From Chloroflexota bacterium (lineage in GTDB: Bacteria; Chloroflexota; Dormibacteria; Dormibacterales; Dormibacteraceae), in assembly GCA_005880315.1 (NCBI GenBank), contig VBHB01000090.1, positions 1 through 33,258 on the forward strand: a stretch of DNA of 33,258 nucleotides, given 5' to 3'. Shown here piece by piece: positions 16,971 through 24,723 of this stretch. Position 1 is the first letter of the stretch. Each line of letters begins with the position of its first letter. The position numbers and the translations under genes are program-made. Below the pieces are notes generated by a model. That model made no database searches, had not been told where the DNA came from, and saw nothing but the letters and a program-made list of their open reading frames with translations.

Positions 16971-17960
16971 ATGCAGGCTCGCGTCGCGTGCCTCAGCCCC
17001 TTCGAAGTAGGCACTGTACGCGCCATGTTCAGGGGCCGCCACCGAGTCGACGTTGTGCTGGTGCCGCCGCCTCCTGCTCAGCCCGAGGTTGCCGCCGCGT
17101 GCGCCGATGCCGACCTTGTCATCGCCGACCGGCGGCACAAGCACCGAATCGACCGCATCGTCCTGGAGCAGATGCGGCGATGCCGGCTCATCCAGCAAGC
17201 CGCCGTCGGGTTCGATTCGATCGACCACCGCGCTGCCGCCGAGCACGGCATCCCAGTAGCCAATGCCGCCGGTTACAACAAGGAATCAGTGGCCGACTGG
17301 ACGGTGATGGCGATGATCGCGCTCATCCGCAATTCATTTCGGCTGGACCGCCAGCTCAGGGCGGGTCACTGGCACGCCGAAGACCTGCTCCGCGGCCCCG
17401 AGACTATGGGCCGTGAGCTCGGCGCGTTGACTGTGGGGATCGTCGGGATGGGCAACATCGGCTCGGCTGTCGCGCGCCGGCTCGCGGCGTTTGGCTCCCG
17501 GATCCTGTTCGCCGACGCCGTCCCCCGGACCATCGCCAATGCAGTCCAGGTGGACCTCGACACACTTCTCCGGGAAAGCGACATCGTGTGCGTCCACACG
17601 CCGCTTGATGTCGATACGAAGGCGCTGATGGGCAAGCAAGCTTTGTCGCGGATGAAAAGGGGGTCTTACGTGATCAATGCAGCTCGCGGCGCGATCGTTG
17701 ACGAGGCCGCCCTCGTTGACGCCCTGCTTTCTGGGCAGCTCGCCGGTGCCGCACTCGACGTATTCGAAACGGAACCACTGCCAGCCGATTCGCCTTTGCG
17801 GGGCCTTGAGAATGTTGTGCTCGCGCCGCATCGCGCGGGGGCGACACTCGAGGCCGATGCACGATTGATCGACGTGGTTGGAGACAACCTCATGCGCGTG
17901 CTCGACGGGAAGCCGCCGCTCAACGTGGTCAACGGTGTGACCGCTGCGAGCGTCCGATGA
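16971..17960 (+). CDS. D-2-hydroxyacid dehydrogenase (NAD(P)-dependent)
   Basis: A 329-residue oxidoreductase interconverting a 2-oxoacid and its D-2-hydroxyacid. The Rossmann motif 'GIVGMGNIGSAVARRLAAFG' is at 156-175. The catalytic triad is Arg239 (NAARG), Glu268 (DVFETEP) and His287 (APHRAG). It is of phosphoglycerate/glyoxylate-reductase type without a C-terminal ACT domain. The ATG at 16971 has no ribosome site. A weak promoter-like pair (TTGCTT 16934, TAGCCT 16956) would place the transcript start close to the ATG. Its stop overlaps the aldolase start (ATGA, 17957-17960), so reduction and aldol cleavage probably act on linked oxo/hydroxy acids. Confidence 0.9.
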   Translation: MQARVACLSPFEVGTVRAMFRGRHRVDVVLVPPPPAQPEVAAACADADLVIADRRHKHRIDRIVLEQMRRCRLIQQAAVGFDSIDHRAAAEHGIPVANAAGYNKESVADWTVMAMIALIRNSFRLDRQLRAGHWHAEDLLRGPETMGRELGALTVGIVGMGNIGSAVARRLAAFGSRILFADAVPRTIANAVQVDLDTLLRESDIVCVHTPLDVDTKALMGKQALSRMKRGSYVINAARGAIVDEAALVDALLSGQLAGAALDVFETEPLPADSPLRGLENVVLAPHRAGATLEADARLIDVVGDNLMRVLDGKPPLNVVNGVTAASVR

Positions 17961-18709
17961 ATTCGCTTCGCGAGCGTTGGACGGCGGGCACAGCGACGTT
18001 TGGCGCATGGTGCACGATCCCCAGCTCGTGGACCGCCGAACTCGCGGCGCGCTCAGGTCACGACTGGGTCTGCATCGATACCCAGCATGGCCTCATCGGC
18101 TACGACGTCATGGTGCCCATGCTCCAGGCCATCTCCGCCGGCGGCGTTCCGTCATTTGTGCGCGTGCCCTGGAATGAGCCGGGCTCGATCATGAAGGCGC
18201 TCGATGCCGGTGCCGGCGGTGTCATCGTGCCGATGGTCAACTCCGTCGGCGAGGCCAAGACCGCGGTGGCCGCGTGCCGCTACCCGCCGGCCGGCATTCG
18301 AAGCATGGGTCCGATCCGAGCGCGCGAGGTCGACGATGAATGGCGGCATCCGATTTGCGTGGTGATGATCGAGACCGTGGAGGCGGTCGCCCGAGCTCGC
18401 GAGATCCTGGCCGTCCCTGGAATCGACGCGGTGTTCGTCGGGCCTAACGACCTTGCGGTCTCGGCCGGGGTCGACTCGAGCTACGAAGGCAGCGATCCGA
18501 AGCATCGCCGGCTCATCGAGGAGATAGTCGATGCCGCGCGCGCCAATGGGGTCGCCGCGGGGATCATGTGCGGCTCGGCCGAGGTCGCGCTGCAGTGGCA
18601 TCGAATCGGCTTCGTCATGCTTGGGCTCCAAAGCGACACCAGGCTGTTGGAAGCCGCCTCGATACGCATCGTGGCCGCCGCCAGGGAGATGATCCCAAAC
18701 GAGGGTTGA
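17957..18709 (+). CDS. HpcH/HpaI-family aldolase
   Basis: A 250-residue class II (divalent-metal, pyruvate/oxaloacetate) aldolase of the HpcH/HpaI family. The active-site residues are present: His44 in 'DTQHGL', Arg69 in 'FVRVPWNE', Glu139 in 'VVMIETVEAV' and Asp165 in 'FVGPNDLAVS'. The family cleaves 4-hydroxy-2-oxoacids to pyruvate (or a related oxoacid) plus an aldehyde. It overlaps the dehydrogenase gene by 4 nt, so the two form one translational unit. The true substrate is unknown. It converges on the glycosyltransferase gene with 12 nt between. Confidence 0.9.
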   Translation: MNSLRERWTAGTATFGAWCTIPSSWTAELAARSGHDWVCIDTQHGLIGYDVMVPMLQAISAGGVPSFVRVPWNEPGSIMKALDAGAGGVIVPMVNSVGEAKTAVAACRYPPAGIRSMGPIRAREVDDEWRHPICVVMIETVEAVARAREILAVPGIDAVFVGPNDLAVSAGVDSSYEGSDPKHRRLIEEIVDAARANGVAAGIMCGSAEVALQWHRIGFVMLGLQSDTRLLEAASIRIVAAAREMIPNEG

Positions 18710-18721
18710 CGCAACGGTGTT

Positions 18722-19906
18722 CTAGACGGGACTGGGCGCAGATGCCGGCGGCGGTCCGGCCCGCCGGAGCGAGCGAACCGCTAGGAATCCAAGGAAAAGG
18801 ATCGCGAGCACAACCCATGCCACCGCGTTCTGGTGTGTCGTAAAGGGATTCGTCAGCGCTGAAACGACCGCCACGGCTATCGCCACCATGACGCCAACTT
18901 CAAGTGGGCCGGCAGCCAACACCATCGCAGCCGCCGCGTCGAGCGCCAAATAATCCTGCGGATGCCAATAGGTGGCGAACAGGAATGAACCCAACAGGCC
19001 GGAAACGACCACCGGCCAGGCGACGTTGGTACGGCGGGCCTGAACAGCAACCGCAATCACCGCGAAAACCACAAGTGTCCGAATGGCGATGACGGCGGGG
19101 CCATTGCCTACGATGACGCCCAGGGTCCTCGCCCTCTCACCCGACGCCTGGGGGGCGAGCAAGGTGGCGGCGTAGCCCTGAATGCCGTCGGGATGAAGCG
19201 TCAGGAGCATTCCAACGGCCGCCACCAGGGCCACGGCCATGAAGCCCAGCAGCGCTCGCGTGCGGCCCGAAACCAGCAGAGCCAGTGGAAGCAGCAGGAC
19301 AAGGTAAGGCTTGAAAAGGGCTACCGCCAGGATCGCACCGCCGAGGAAATCTCGGCGTGACTCGAGCATCCGCCAGCCTGTCAGTAGACCGGCCGCGGCA
19401 AGAATCGTTACTTGCCCCTCATAGGCGGAGAACCACAAAGGGCCGAGCGCCGCCCACCACAGCAAGTACAACCCCAGCGAATGCTGTCGGGGGCGGGCGT
19501 ACAGCACGGCGGCCGCGAGGACGACTGCGCTGAGTCCGACCCAAACCCAATACGCGGCAGGGTATCCGAGCGCCGTCAGCGGGGCCACCACCCAGGTGAT
19601 GGGCGCCGGGGTCAGCAGTGCGTACCACGGTCCAGCCGGCTGCAGCGCAGCCACGGCCAACTGATGGAGCTTGACATCGTAGATGTGGGACCAGCCGTAT
19701 CGCAGCCCGACCTCGGCGCCCGCGTAATACAGCCTGAAGTCGTTGTGACCAAAGGATGTGGCCAGGTAGGTCAGATAGACAATGAGGTTCAGCGCGGCTG
19801 AGGCGATCAGCAAGCCGACCAGAACGGGCCGCACCATCGAGAGCGGATAAGGCTTAGCGAGCAGCCGCGCAGCAATTGATGAACTCCAGTGCGAGGGGTT
19901 CCTCAA
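18722..19906 (-). CDS. GT87-type (DUF2029) membrane glycosyltransferase
   Basis: A protein of up to 394 residues with about ten hydrophobic segments and the pattern of the polyprenol-phosphate-mannose-dependent GT-C family GT87. After the first helix comes 'FGHNDFRLYYAGAEV' with the conserved catalytic-type Asp. Later blocks are 'APITWVVAPLTALGYPAAYWVW', read here as APITWVVAPL and PAAYWVW, 'LWFSAYEGQVT' and 'ALFKPYLVLLLPLALLVSGR'. It probably adds a sugar to an envelope lipid or glycan. The TTG at 19906 overlaps the stop of the upstream remnant (TTGA); ATG 19838 is an equally good start. Confidence 0.78.
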   Translation of the reverse strand: MRNPSHWSSSIAARLLAKPYPLSMVRPVLVGLLIASAALNLIVYLTYLATSFGHNDFRLYYAGAEVGLRYGWSHIYDVKLHQLAVAALQPAGPWYALLTPAPITWVVAPLTALGYPAAYWVWVGLSAVVLAAAVLYARPRQHSLGLYLLWWAALGPLWFSAYEGQVTILAAAGLLTGWRMLESRRDFLGGAILAVALFKPYLVLLLPLALLVSGRTRALLGFMAVALVAAVGMLLTLHPDGIQGYAATLLAPQASGERARTLGVIVGNGPAVIAIRTLVVFAVIAVAVQARRTNVAWPVVVSGLLGSFLFATYWHPQDYLALDAAAAMVLAAGPLEVGVMVAIAVAVVSALTNPFTTHQNAVAWVVLAILFLGFLAVRSLRRAGPPPASAPSPV

Positions 19907-20394
19907 AGCGGCGATGGCGTTGAACTCCTCCCGCTAGATCGCGGTCGTGAATGAGACTCAACTTCTGGGACGGCGACAAGGGTGATCACCTCTTGACCTA
20001 ACTGGATCGTATCTGGACGAAATTTTCCCTTAAGTGCTGCAACCTGGGAATTCGCTGGGAGTCGACTGGGAACGTCTCGCGGCCACAAGACAATGACGAC
20101 AAGCGCAACCAACCCGACCGGGCAGACGATTGCTATCCGCAGCCCTATACCGAACGGTCCGCGGTCGCCAATCGCCGCCTCCAACGTGACTGCGCCGGTA
20201 CCTGGGGGCGGATGTTGAAGCTGGCTCACATAAGCCTCGAGGCCGTGTGTTCCTTCCTTCAAAAGCGCAACTCCTGCCACGGCAGTCGTGGCGATCGACC
20301 AACTGATAAACGCCCGATGACGCCCGGATACTGCCAGCGCGACGGGGACGACAAACGCGAATCGGCCTGAAACCAGATGCGAAGCGGGGGCCAT
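19903..20394 (-). pseudogene. C-terminal remnant of a GT87-type glycosyltransferase
   Basis: A 163-codon frame whose first ~105 residues parallel the middle of the adjacent glycosyltransferase: 'FVVPVALAVSGRHRAFISW' matches its 'LLLPLALLVSGRTRALLGF', then 'GLEAYVSQLQHPP' matches 'GIQGYAATLLAPQ', and a membrane helix follows. The catalytic N-terminal half is missing; the frame is closed by a TAA at 20404-20406. The last ~45 residues are polar and unlike the family, suggesting a shifted or unrelated end. It is most simply a broken paralogue left by duplication or deletion, though a short expressed membrane protein is not excluded. Confidence 0.5.
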
Positions 20395-20521
20395 TGGACG
20401 GAGTTAGGCCAGATGGCTCCTTCCAATGCCCCTAACCAACTACCCAATGCAGCGACAGCGAGTTTCACGGTGTTGAAACGCTTTGCCAGCGCTTGCCGGC
20501 AGCCCAGGCGCTGCTGCTTTG

Positions 20522-20527
20522 TATACT
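20522..20527 (+). promoter_or_regulatory. Possible -10 box, leaderless start for threonine aldolase
   Basis: TATACT lies 9 nt before the TTG codon at 20537, and no ribosome site is visible there. This spacing would give a leaderless mRNA starting at or near the TTG. No convincing -35 box is found at 16-18 nt, so the call is weak. Confidence 0.25.
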
Positions 20528-20536
20528 CCGGACGCC

Positions 20537-21568
20537 TTGCGGATTGTCGACATGCGAACCGACACGCTCACCATGCCGAGTCCCGACATGCGGCGCGCAA
20601 TGGCGAATGCCGAGCTCGGTGACGATGTCTTCGGGGAGGACCCCACCGTGAACCGCCTCCAGGACGTGGCCGCGGAGATGTTCGGCAAGGAGACGGCGCT
20701 ATTCGTCAGCAGCGGCACTATGGGCAACCTTTTAGGGCTTCTAGTCAACGCCCGCCACGGTGAAGAGCTGATCGCTGACGCGGATTCTCACGTGTTTCTA
20801 GCTGAGGCGGGCGGAGCTGCCGCCCTAGGTGGAATCCAGATCATGCCGGTCCGTACCGAGGGCGGAATCATGGAGCCGGACCAGGTTGCCCAGGCGATCC
20901 GCCCCGAAGATCAACACTATCCGCGCACCGCGGCGGTGACATTCGAAAACACTCACAATCGGCACGGCGGCATCGCCTGGCCGTTAACAGCCCTCCGAGC
21001 CGCTTCTCAACAGGCTCGAGATAGTGGAATCGCTGTGCACATCGATGGCGCTCGAATTTTCAATGCTGCCATTGCCGTCAAGGCGGATGTAAAGGACCTC
21101 GCAGCCTGCGCCGACACATTGTCCTTCTGCCTGTCTAAGGGCCTGGGCGCCCCTGCGGGAAGCATTCTGATCGGGCCACACGCAAAAATCGCAGAGGCTA
21201 GGCGATGGCGAAAGATGCTCGGGGGCGGGATGCGCCAGATCGGAATGCTGGCCGCAGCCGGTTTGTACGCCCTCGATCACATGGTGGACCGTCTGGCCGA
21301 GGACCATGCCAACGCAAGAACACTGGCGGAAGGCCTTGCTGAGATCCAAGGCATCAAGCTCGACCTTTGGCGAGTTCAAACCAACCTCGTGATCTTCGAG
21401 GTGAACGGGATATCGATAGAGGGCTTCCTTGACGAGTGCCGGAAGCGCGGGCTCAGGGCGGATGCAAGCGGCCGAACTCACGTGCGCTTCGTCACCCGCT
21501 ACGGGATCGACGCAGAGGATGTCCAGAGTGCCCTCAAGGTGGTCTCGGAGGTGCTCGGCGCAGGCTGA
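20537..21568 (+). CDS. Low-specificity L-threonine aldolase (PLP-dependent)
   Basis: A 343-residue fold-type I PLP enzyme that splits threonine or related beta-hydroxy amino acids to glycine and an aldehyde. Expected motifs occur in order: 'VDMRTDTLTMPSPDMRRAMA' at the N-terminus, 'ALFVSSGTMGNLL', 'ENTHNRHGG', 'VHIDGARIFNAA' and 'CLSKGLGAPAGS' with the PLP Lys near residue 201. The TTG at 20537 gives the usual short lead before the RTDT motif; ATG 20552 would start inside it and TTG/ATG-like codons at 20483 would add a tail not seen in the family. A -10-like TATACT sits 9 nt upstream. No operon partner is apparent. Confidence 0.87.
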   Translation: MRIVDMRTDTLTMPSPDMRRAMANAELGDDVFGEDPTVNRLQDVAAEMFGKETALFVSSGTMGNLLGLLVNARHGEELIADADSHVFLAEAGGAAALGGIQIMPVRTEGGIMEPDQVAQAIRPEDQHYPRTAAVTFENTHNRHGGIAWPLTALRAASQQARDSGIAVHIDGARIFNAAIAVKADVKDLAACADTLSFCLSKGLGAPAGSILIGPHAKIAEARRWRKMLGGGMRQIGMLAAAGLYALDHMVDRLAEDHANARTLAEGLAEIQGIKLDLWRVQTNLVIFEVNGISIEGFLDECRKRGLRADASGRTHVRFVTRYGIDAEDVQSALKVVSEVLGAG

Positions 21569-21891
21569 CGTAAGTCGGAATGGTCGCCGGCAGGGTCGGC
21601 GTGTGTCGCAAGCCGATCCCCTAACGGCCACGGGAACCTTGGGTGGCCCGAGCCCACGCCGATCCGAGGTCGGGTATTCCGCAGCAGAATTCGAACCCTG
21701 AACCTTGCGGTTAACAAGATCGACCCCCTCCGTTCATACGCGGCGGTTGAAGACGGCTTGGCGACCAGCAGCCAGTTTTGAGTTGCAGGCTGGACAGTTC
21801 AGTGCGATCCTCATGTGGCGGAAGGAGAGATGGAACGCGATCACGACAACTCCCACATAGCGAGCGCGAGTAGAACGATCGGGAGGATCGA
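21569..21891 (+). other. Gene-poor stretch with a tRNA-like repeat and a possible tiny ORF
   Basis: No standard gene is seen here. It contains the first tRNA-Asn-like repeat (21687-21738). Near its end is a 21-codon frame starting at ATG 21830, preceded by AAGGAG (21822-21827, 2 nt away), that ends in an ATGA overlap with the next gene at 21892. This could be a coupling leader peptide, but spacing is poor and there is no homology to judge by. Confidence 0.3.
21687..21738 (-). repeat. tRNA-Asn 3'-half-like repeat, copy A
   Basis: Read on the minus strand, this 52-bp stretch holds TTGTTAACCGCAAGG, which resembles the anticodon loop and 3' stem strand of tRNA-Asn (GTT), followed by TTCAGGGTTCGAA, a T-arm-like element. 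No pairing 5' half exists upstream, so it is not a working tRNA. About 42 of 52 positions match copy B at 24628-24678 in the same orientation. Confidence 0.5.
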
Positions 21892-22497
21892 ATGAGGCGT
21901 GCGATGACCGGACTTGCCTCGCTGGCCGGGGTTCTGCTCCTCGTCGGCGTCGTCGCGGGGGGTATCTACCTTCGATCGCTGCATGCACAGGTCGTGGTCG
22001 GCCAGGCCGACGCCAGCCCGAGTTCGACCGAGCCGTCGGACGGCCCGACGCCTATCGTCACACCGTCTCCGTCGCCGACGGAGGTCGCCTCGCCAATCGC
22101 TGCGTCCCCGTCACCCGCGCCACCGCCGGCTGCCGATCTACCGACACATCCAGCACCAACCTGCCCTCCAGAGGTGATCACGAGCTTTACGGCCAAAGCC
22201 GCGCCACGGTCGGTGATTCTTTCGTGGACGGTGTCCGGCGGGTGCGGAGACGAAACGGGCTGGTTCCAAGGATCTTTCGGAACGCACAGCCAAGGGACGA
22301 CGATGTATCCGGGGCTGTGGGTTATTCAAATTCATCGCGCCTGGAGGACCTATACGGATCATCCTGCGAAGCCAGCTAACGCAGGCCCGGTGTGCCTCTT
22401 CTCGCTGACCTACTACTTGGGTCTTAACGGAACTGCACCAGATGGTCGATCTGTACCGCTAGCCACTGCTGAAGTCTTCGATGTGAACTTATGCTGA
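21892..22497 (+). CDS. Secreted or membrane-anchored hypothetical protein
   Basis: A 201-residue protein of unknown function. It has an N-terminal signal or anchor helix (about residues 7-27, after RRAM), then a Ser/Thr/Pro-rich linker (about 41-90, many 'PSPSP'-type repeats), then a compact C-terminal domain of about 110 residues. That domain has four cysteines (TCPP, GGCGD, PVCLF, NLC-end), likely two disulfides, and a beta-rich pattern recalling fibronectin-III-like folds ('SVILSWTVSGGC'). The ATG at 21892 has GGGAGG just upstream. It stands inside the segment flanked by the tRNA-like repeats. Confidence 0.7.
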   Translation: MRRAMTGLASLAGVLLLVGVVAGGIYLRSLHAQVVVGQADASPSSTEPSDGPTPIVTPSPSPTEVASPIAASPSPAPPPAADLPTHPAPTCPPEVITSFTAKAAPRSVILSWTVSGGCGDETGWFQGSFGTHSQGTTMYPGLWVIQIHRAWRTYTDHPAKPANAGPVCLFSLTYYLGLNGTAPDGRSVPLATAEVFDVNLC

Positions 22498-22553
22498 TCG
22501 CCGTCTCGACCGTCAGCTGGTCGGCTGGCGATAAGGGCTAACTGACTAGAGCA

Positions 22554-22940
22554 CTAACCGGCCGCGACCCGACCAAAGCCGCGGCCCGATGTCCTGATCG
22601 CGATGGTTTCGGCGGTGGCGTCGTCGACCGGCACCTCGTACAAGGGCGCGAACCGCGCCACCTGGGTCAGAAGTCAAAAGGCAGTGCCCATCATCAGGAA
22701 CTGGAGCGGAGACGCGCCCTTTTCGGTACCGCCACGAGCAAGAGGCTCGTCGGCCTCGACGGTGAACTTTCCCATCCGGCCCTCGAGGTGGACGTCCTCG
22801 ATGATCCGCGCCACGGCTCGCGTTGTTACGGTGCGCTGATCTGGTTGCTTGGCGCCCATCTCAACTCGCAGACGCTCGATCTCGTGCATCTGCTTCTGCA
22901 GGTTCACCCGGCCGCGGCGAGGGAGAGGCGTGTTGCTCAT
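22554..22940 (-). pseudogene. OsmC-family gene with in-frame TGA at the reactive-cysteine position, 3'-truncated
   Basis: Translation from ATG 22940 gives an OsmC/Ohr-type N-terminus: 'GKFTVEADEPLARGGTEKGA' then 'SPLQFLMMGTAF'. A TGA (22676-22674) follows, and the same frame continues 'LLTQVARFAPLYEVPVDDAT' before a TAG at 22556-22554. In OsmC proteins this place reads 'F-C-LLTQ', with the peroxidatic cysteine exactly where the TGA stands. OsmC proteins reduce organic peroxides in the cytoplasm. After the TGA only ~38 codons remain against ~90 expected, so the second conserved cysteine region is missing. It may be a selenocysteine gene or its remnant, or a gene broken by one TGC/TGT-to-TGA change plus truncation. 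DUF899 lies 105 nt upstream on the same strand. Confidence 0.6.
22645..22659 (-). other. Small hairpin after the OsmC TGA (bacterial SECIS-like position)
   Basis: On the minus strand GGCGCG and CGCGCC form a 6-bp stem around GTT, starting 14 nt after the TGA, with the loop about 20 nt away and beginning with G. Distance and loop G fall within the general pattern of bacterial SECIS elements. Such stems are also frequent by chance in GC-rich coding DNA, so this is only suggestive. Confidence 0.25.
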
Positions 22941-23045
22941 CCGCGGTCGACCAGGACCGCCACGGATTGGCCTTGGCTCATTCCAAGAGTTCGATGGCCG
23001 GCGACCGGCGCTGGCGACCTCAATGCACCAGTACCTCGCCGAGTA

Positions 23046-23795
23046 TCACTTCGCCCTCTGCGGATACTCGTCGTGCCGGCGAAGCCAGAGCTGCGAGTCG
23101 GCTTCGTTGCGACCCTTGGGGGCACGGTCGAGGATCGGGTAGTACCCCATCAGAAATTCCAGACCACGGGCCGTGGTGGAGTAGGCGTGGAAGACGGCAT
23201 CATCGTCGCGGACGAAGGTGCTGAAGCCGGGGCCCTCCGACAAGTAGCCGACAACGTCGGTTCCGGAGGCGCTTGCAAGGTGGTCTACGACCGGTGGTAT
23301 CCCCGCCTCGATCATGGGCTGGATCGCTTCGCGGGTCTGTTCCTCGGTCCGTGACACGCTGAAGTCGAAGTTGAACTCGCTGCCGGCCGATGAAACCCAG
23401 GGGAAGCTCCAGCCCATCCGGCGCTTGTAGGCCAGGAGCTTCTCGAGCGGCGCGCGCGAGACGTAGACCATCGTGACGTCGCGGGCGTTGAGATGAGGAA
23501 CGACGCCGTTGACGGCATCGGCGCTGGAGGAGCAGGTCGGGCACCCCGCCTCATAGCTCGGGCCGAACATGAAGTGGTAGACGAGGAGCTGTGACCTACC
23601 GTCGAAGAGCTCGGTGAGCGTCCTGATCCCTCCGTTGGTCTCGAAGCTGTACTCCTTCTCGACCCGAACCCAAGGCAGCTCGCGCCTTTGCCGCGCGAGG
23701 TCGTCGCCCATTCGCGTGTGCTCCTTTTCGCGCACAAGTAGCGCCTCGCGAGCGGCCAGCCACTCCTCCTGGCTTGTCACCTTGTGGGCAGTCAT
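23046..23795 (-). CDS. DUF899-family thioredoxin-like protein
   Basis: A 249-residue protein of the DUF899 family, which has a thioredoxin-like fold. Family features are 'LAARKE/REALLVREKEHTRMGD' near the start, 'RRELPWVRVEKEYSFE', 'LLVYHFMFGP' and a 'GCPTCSSSAD' segment whose CPTC resembles a redox-active pair (about residue 85). It then has 'RRMGWSFPWVSS' and ends with 'GYYPILDRAPKGRNE', also conserved. The catalytic role of the family is not known. The ATG at 23795 has GGAGG 6 nt upstream. It is the upstream neighbour of the OsmC-like gene, so a thiol/peroxide function is possible. Confidence 0.88.
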   Translation of the reverse strand: MTAHKVTSQEEWLAAREALLVREKEHTRMGDDLARQRRELPWVRVEKEYSFETNGGIRTLTELFDGRSQLLVYHFMFGPSYEAGCPTCSSSADAVNGVVPHLNARDVTMVYVSRAPLEKLLAYKRRMGWSFPWVSSAGSEFNFDFSVSRTEEQTREAIQPMIEAGIPPVVDHLASASGTDVVGYLSEGPGFSTFVRDDDAVFHAYSTTARGLEFLMGYYPILDRAPKGRNEADSQLWLRRHDEYPQRAK

Positions 23796-23902
23796 GCTTT
23801 CCTCCGGTCGATTAGTTCAAACAGCTGTGTTTGCTGGAGGCTCCATAGAGCCGCGCGCCGCTCACCAGTCGAGCATGACCCGGCAACAGACCGTCGGGCT
23901 CG

Positions 23903-24610
23903 ATGTACCTTCTAGTGGTGGCGGAGTGGGAAGACGGCCGCAGGCCGCTGATCGGGCGGCTCATTGGAGTCCTTCTACTGGTTAGTTTAGCGGCCAGCTT
24001 CGTGGACCCAGCCGGTACAAGCAACAAACTGTTCGCCACGCTCTCGACACGTCAGATAGTTGACTGGGCGGCTCACAACCAATCCGGAATTTCGGTTACT
24101 GGGTTCGTGGATGGGCTGCAGAACAGCCTCCTTGCAGTCGCTGTGGTGCTTCTGATCCGGCTCATTCGTGGCCGCGGCATTCTTGCTGCGGCGGCGTATG
24201 TGTCCGTGGCCGCCTTCATGGCTATCGGCTGGGTCAAAGCGGGGACTACGTGGGCGCTCGCTGACACGGCTGAGCAGAGCGGGAGCGATGCGGGGGTGGT
24301 TGCACTCTTCAAGCTCGTCCACGTGATGACGTTCACTGACGGCTTCTGTTTCGCGATCGCTCTCGGCTGCGTGTCCGCGCTGATCTTGCTCACGCGCCTG
24401 CTCCCCGCGCCGATCGCATGGCTCGGCTTCGTGGTCGCACTGGTGCATTTCTTGGCTGTACCGACGCAACTGCTACTCACGGGCACCGTCGGGGGAATCA
24501 CTGGACCCATCAGTGTTGTCTTCGCGCTCTCATGGCTCGTCGCAATGGCCGTCCTCATGCTCGTGCGGCCTGTTTGGGAACCAACCGCAATTGGAACCCC
24601 GAACCAATGA
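23903..24610 (+). CDS. Hypothetical multi-pass membrane protein
   Basis: A 235-residue protein with about six hydrophobic helices (near residues 20-36, 75-90, 93-112, 140-165, 167-190 and 205-222). The layout recalls DUF4386-type membrane proteins, but no diagnostic motif is recognised, so no family is assigned. The start is uncertain: ATG 23903 and GTG codons at 23915-23918 are possible, and no good ribosome site is seen. It diverges from DUF899 across 107 nt. The second tRNA-like repeat begins 18 nt after its stop. Confidence 0.6.
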   Translation: MYLLVVAEWEDGRRPLIGRLIGVLLLVSLAASFVDPAGTSNKLFATLSTRQIVDWAAHNQSGISVTGFVDGLQNSLLAVAVVLLIRLIRGRGILAAAAYVSVAAFMAIGWVKAGTTWALADTAEQSGSDAGVVALFKLVHVMTFTDGFCFAIALGCVSALILLTRLLPAPIAWLGFVVALVHFLAVPTQLLLTGTVGGITGPISVVFALSWLVAMAVLMLVRPVWEPTAIGTPNQ

Positions 24611-24627
24611 GAATTGGCTCGGACCAG

Positions 24628-24678
24628 GGATTCGAATCCTGAACCTTGCGGCTAACAGATCGCTGCAGCCCGTTCATA
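24628..24678 (-). repeat. tRNA-Asn 3'-half-like repeat, copy B
   Basis: On the minus strand this contains CTGTTAGCCGCAAGG (Asn-type anticodon loop with 3' stem strand), then a T-arm-like CAGGATTCGAATCC, and GTCCGAGCCA as a possible acceptor end. No matching 5' acceptor strand or D-arm is found in the preceding sequence, so it is a partial tRNA. It is a direct repeat of 21687-21738. Confidence 0.5.
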
Positions 24679-24723
24679 ACTCGTGATCTGAATTCGGAAT
24701 CGCCGGTGCCGGTGACCAACCTT

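Noticed and set aside
24628-24678. Functional tRNA-Asn gene
   Set aside because: No matching 5' acceptor strand or D-arm could be found on the proper side, and the T-stem has mismatches; kept only as a tRNA-like repeat.
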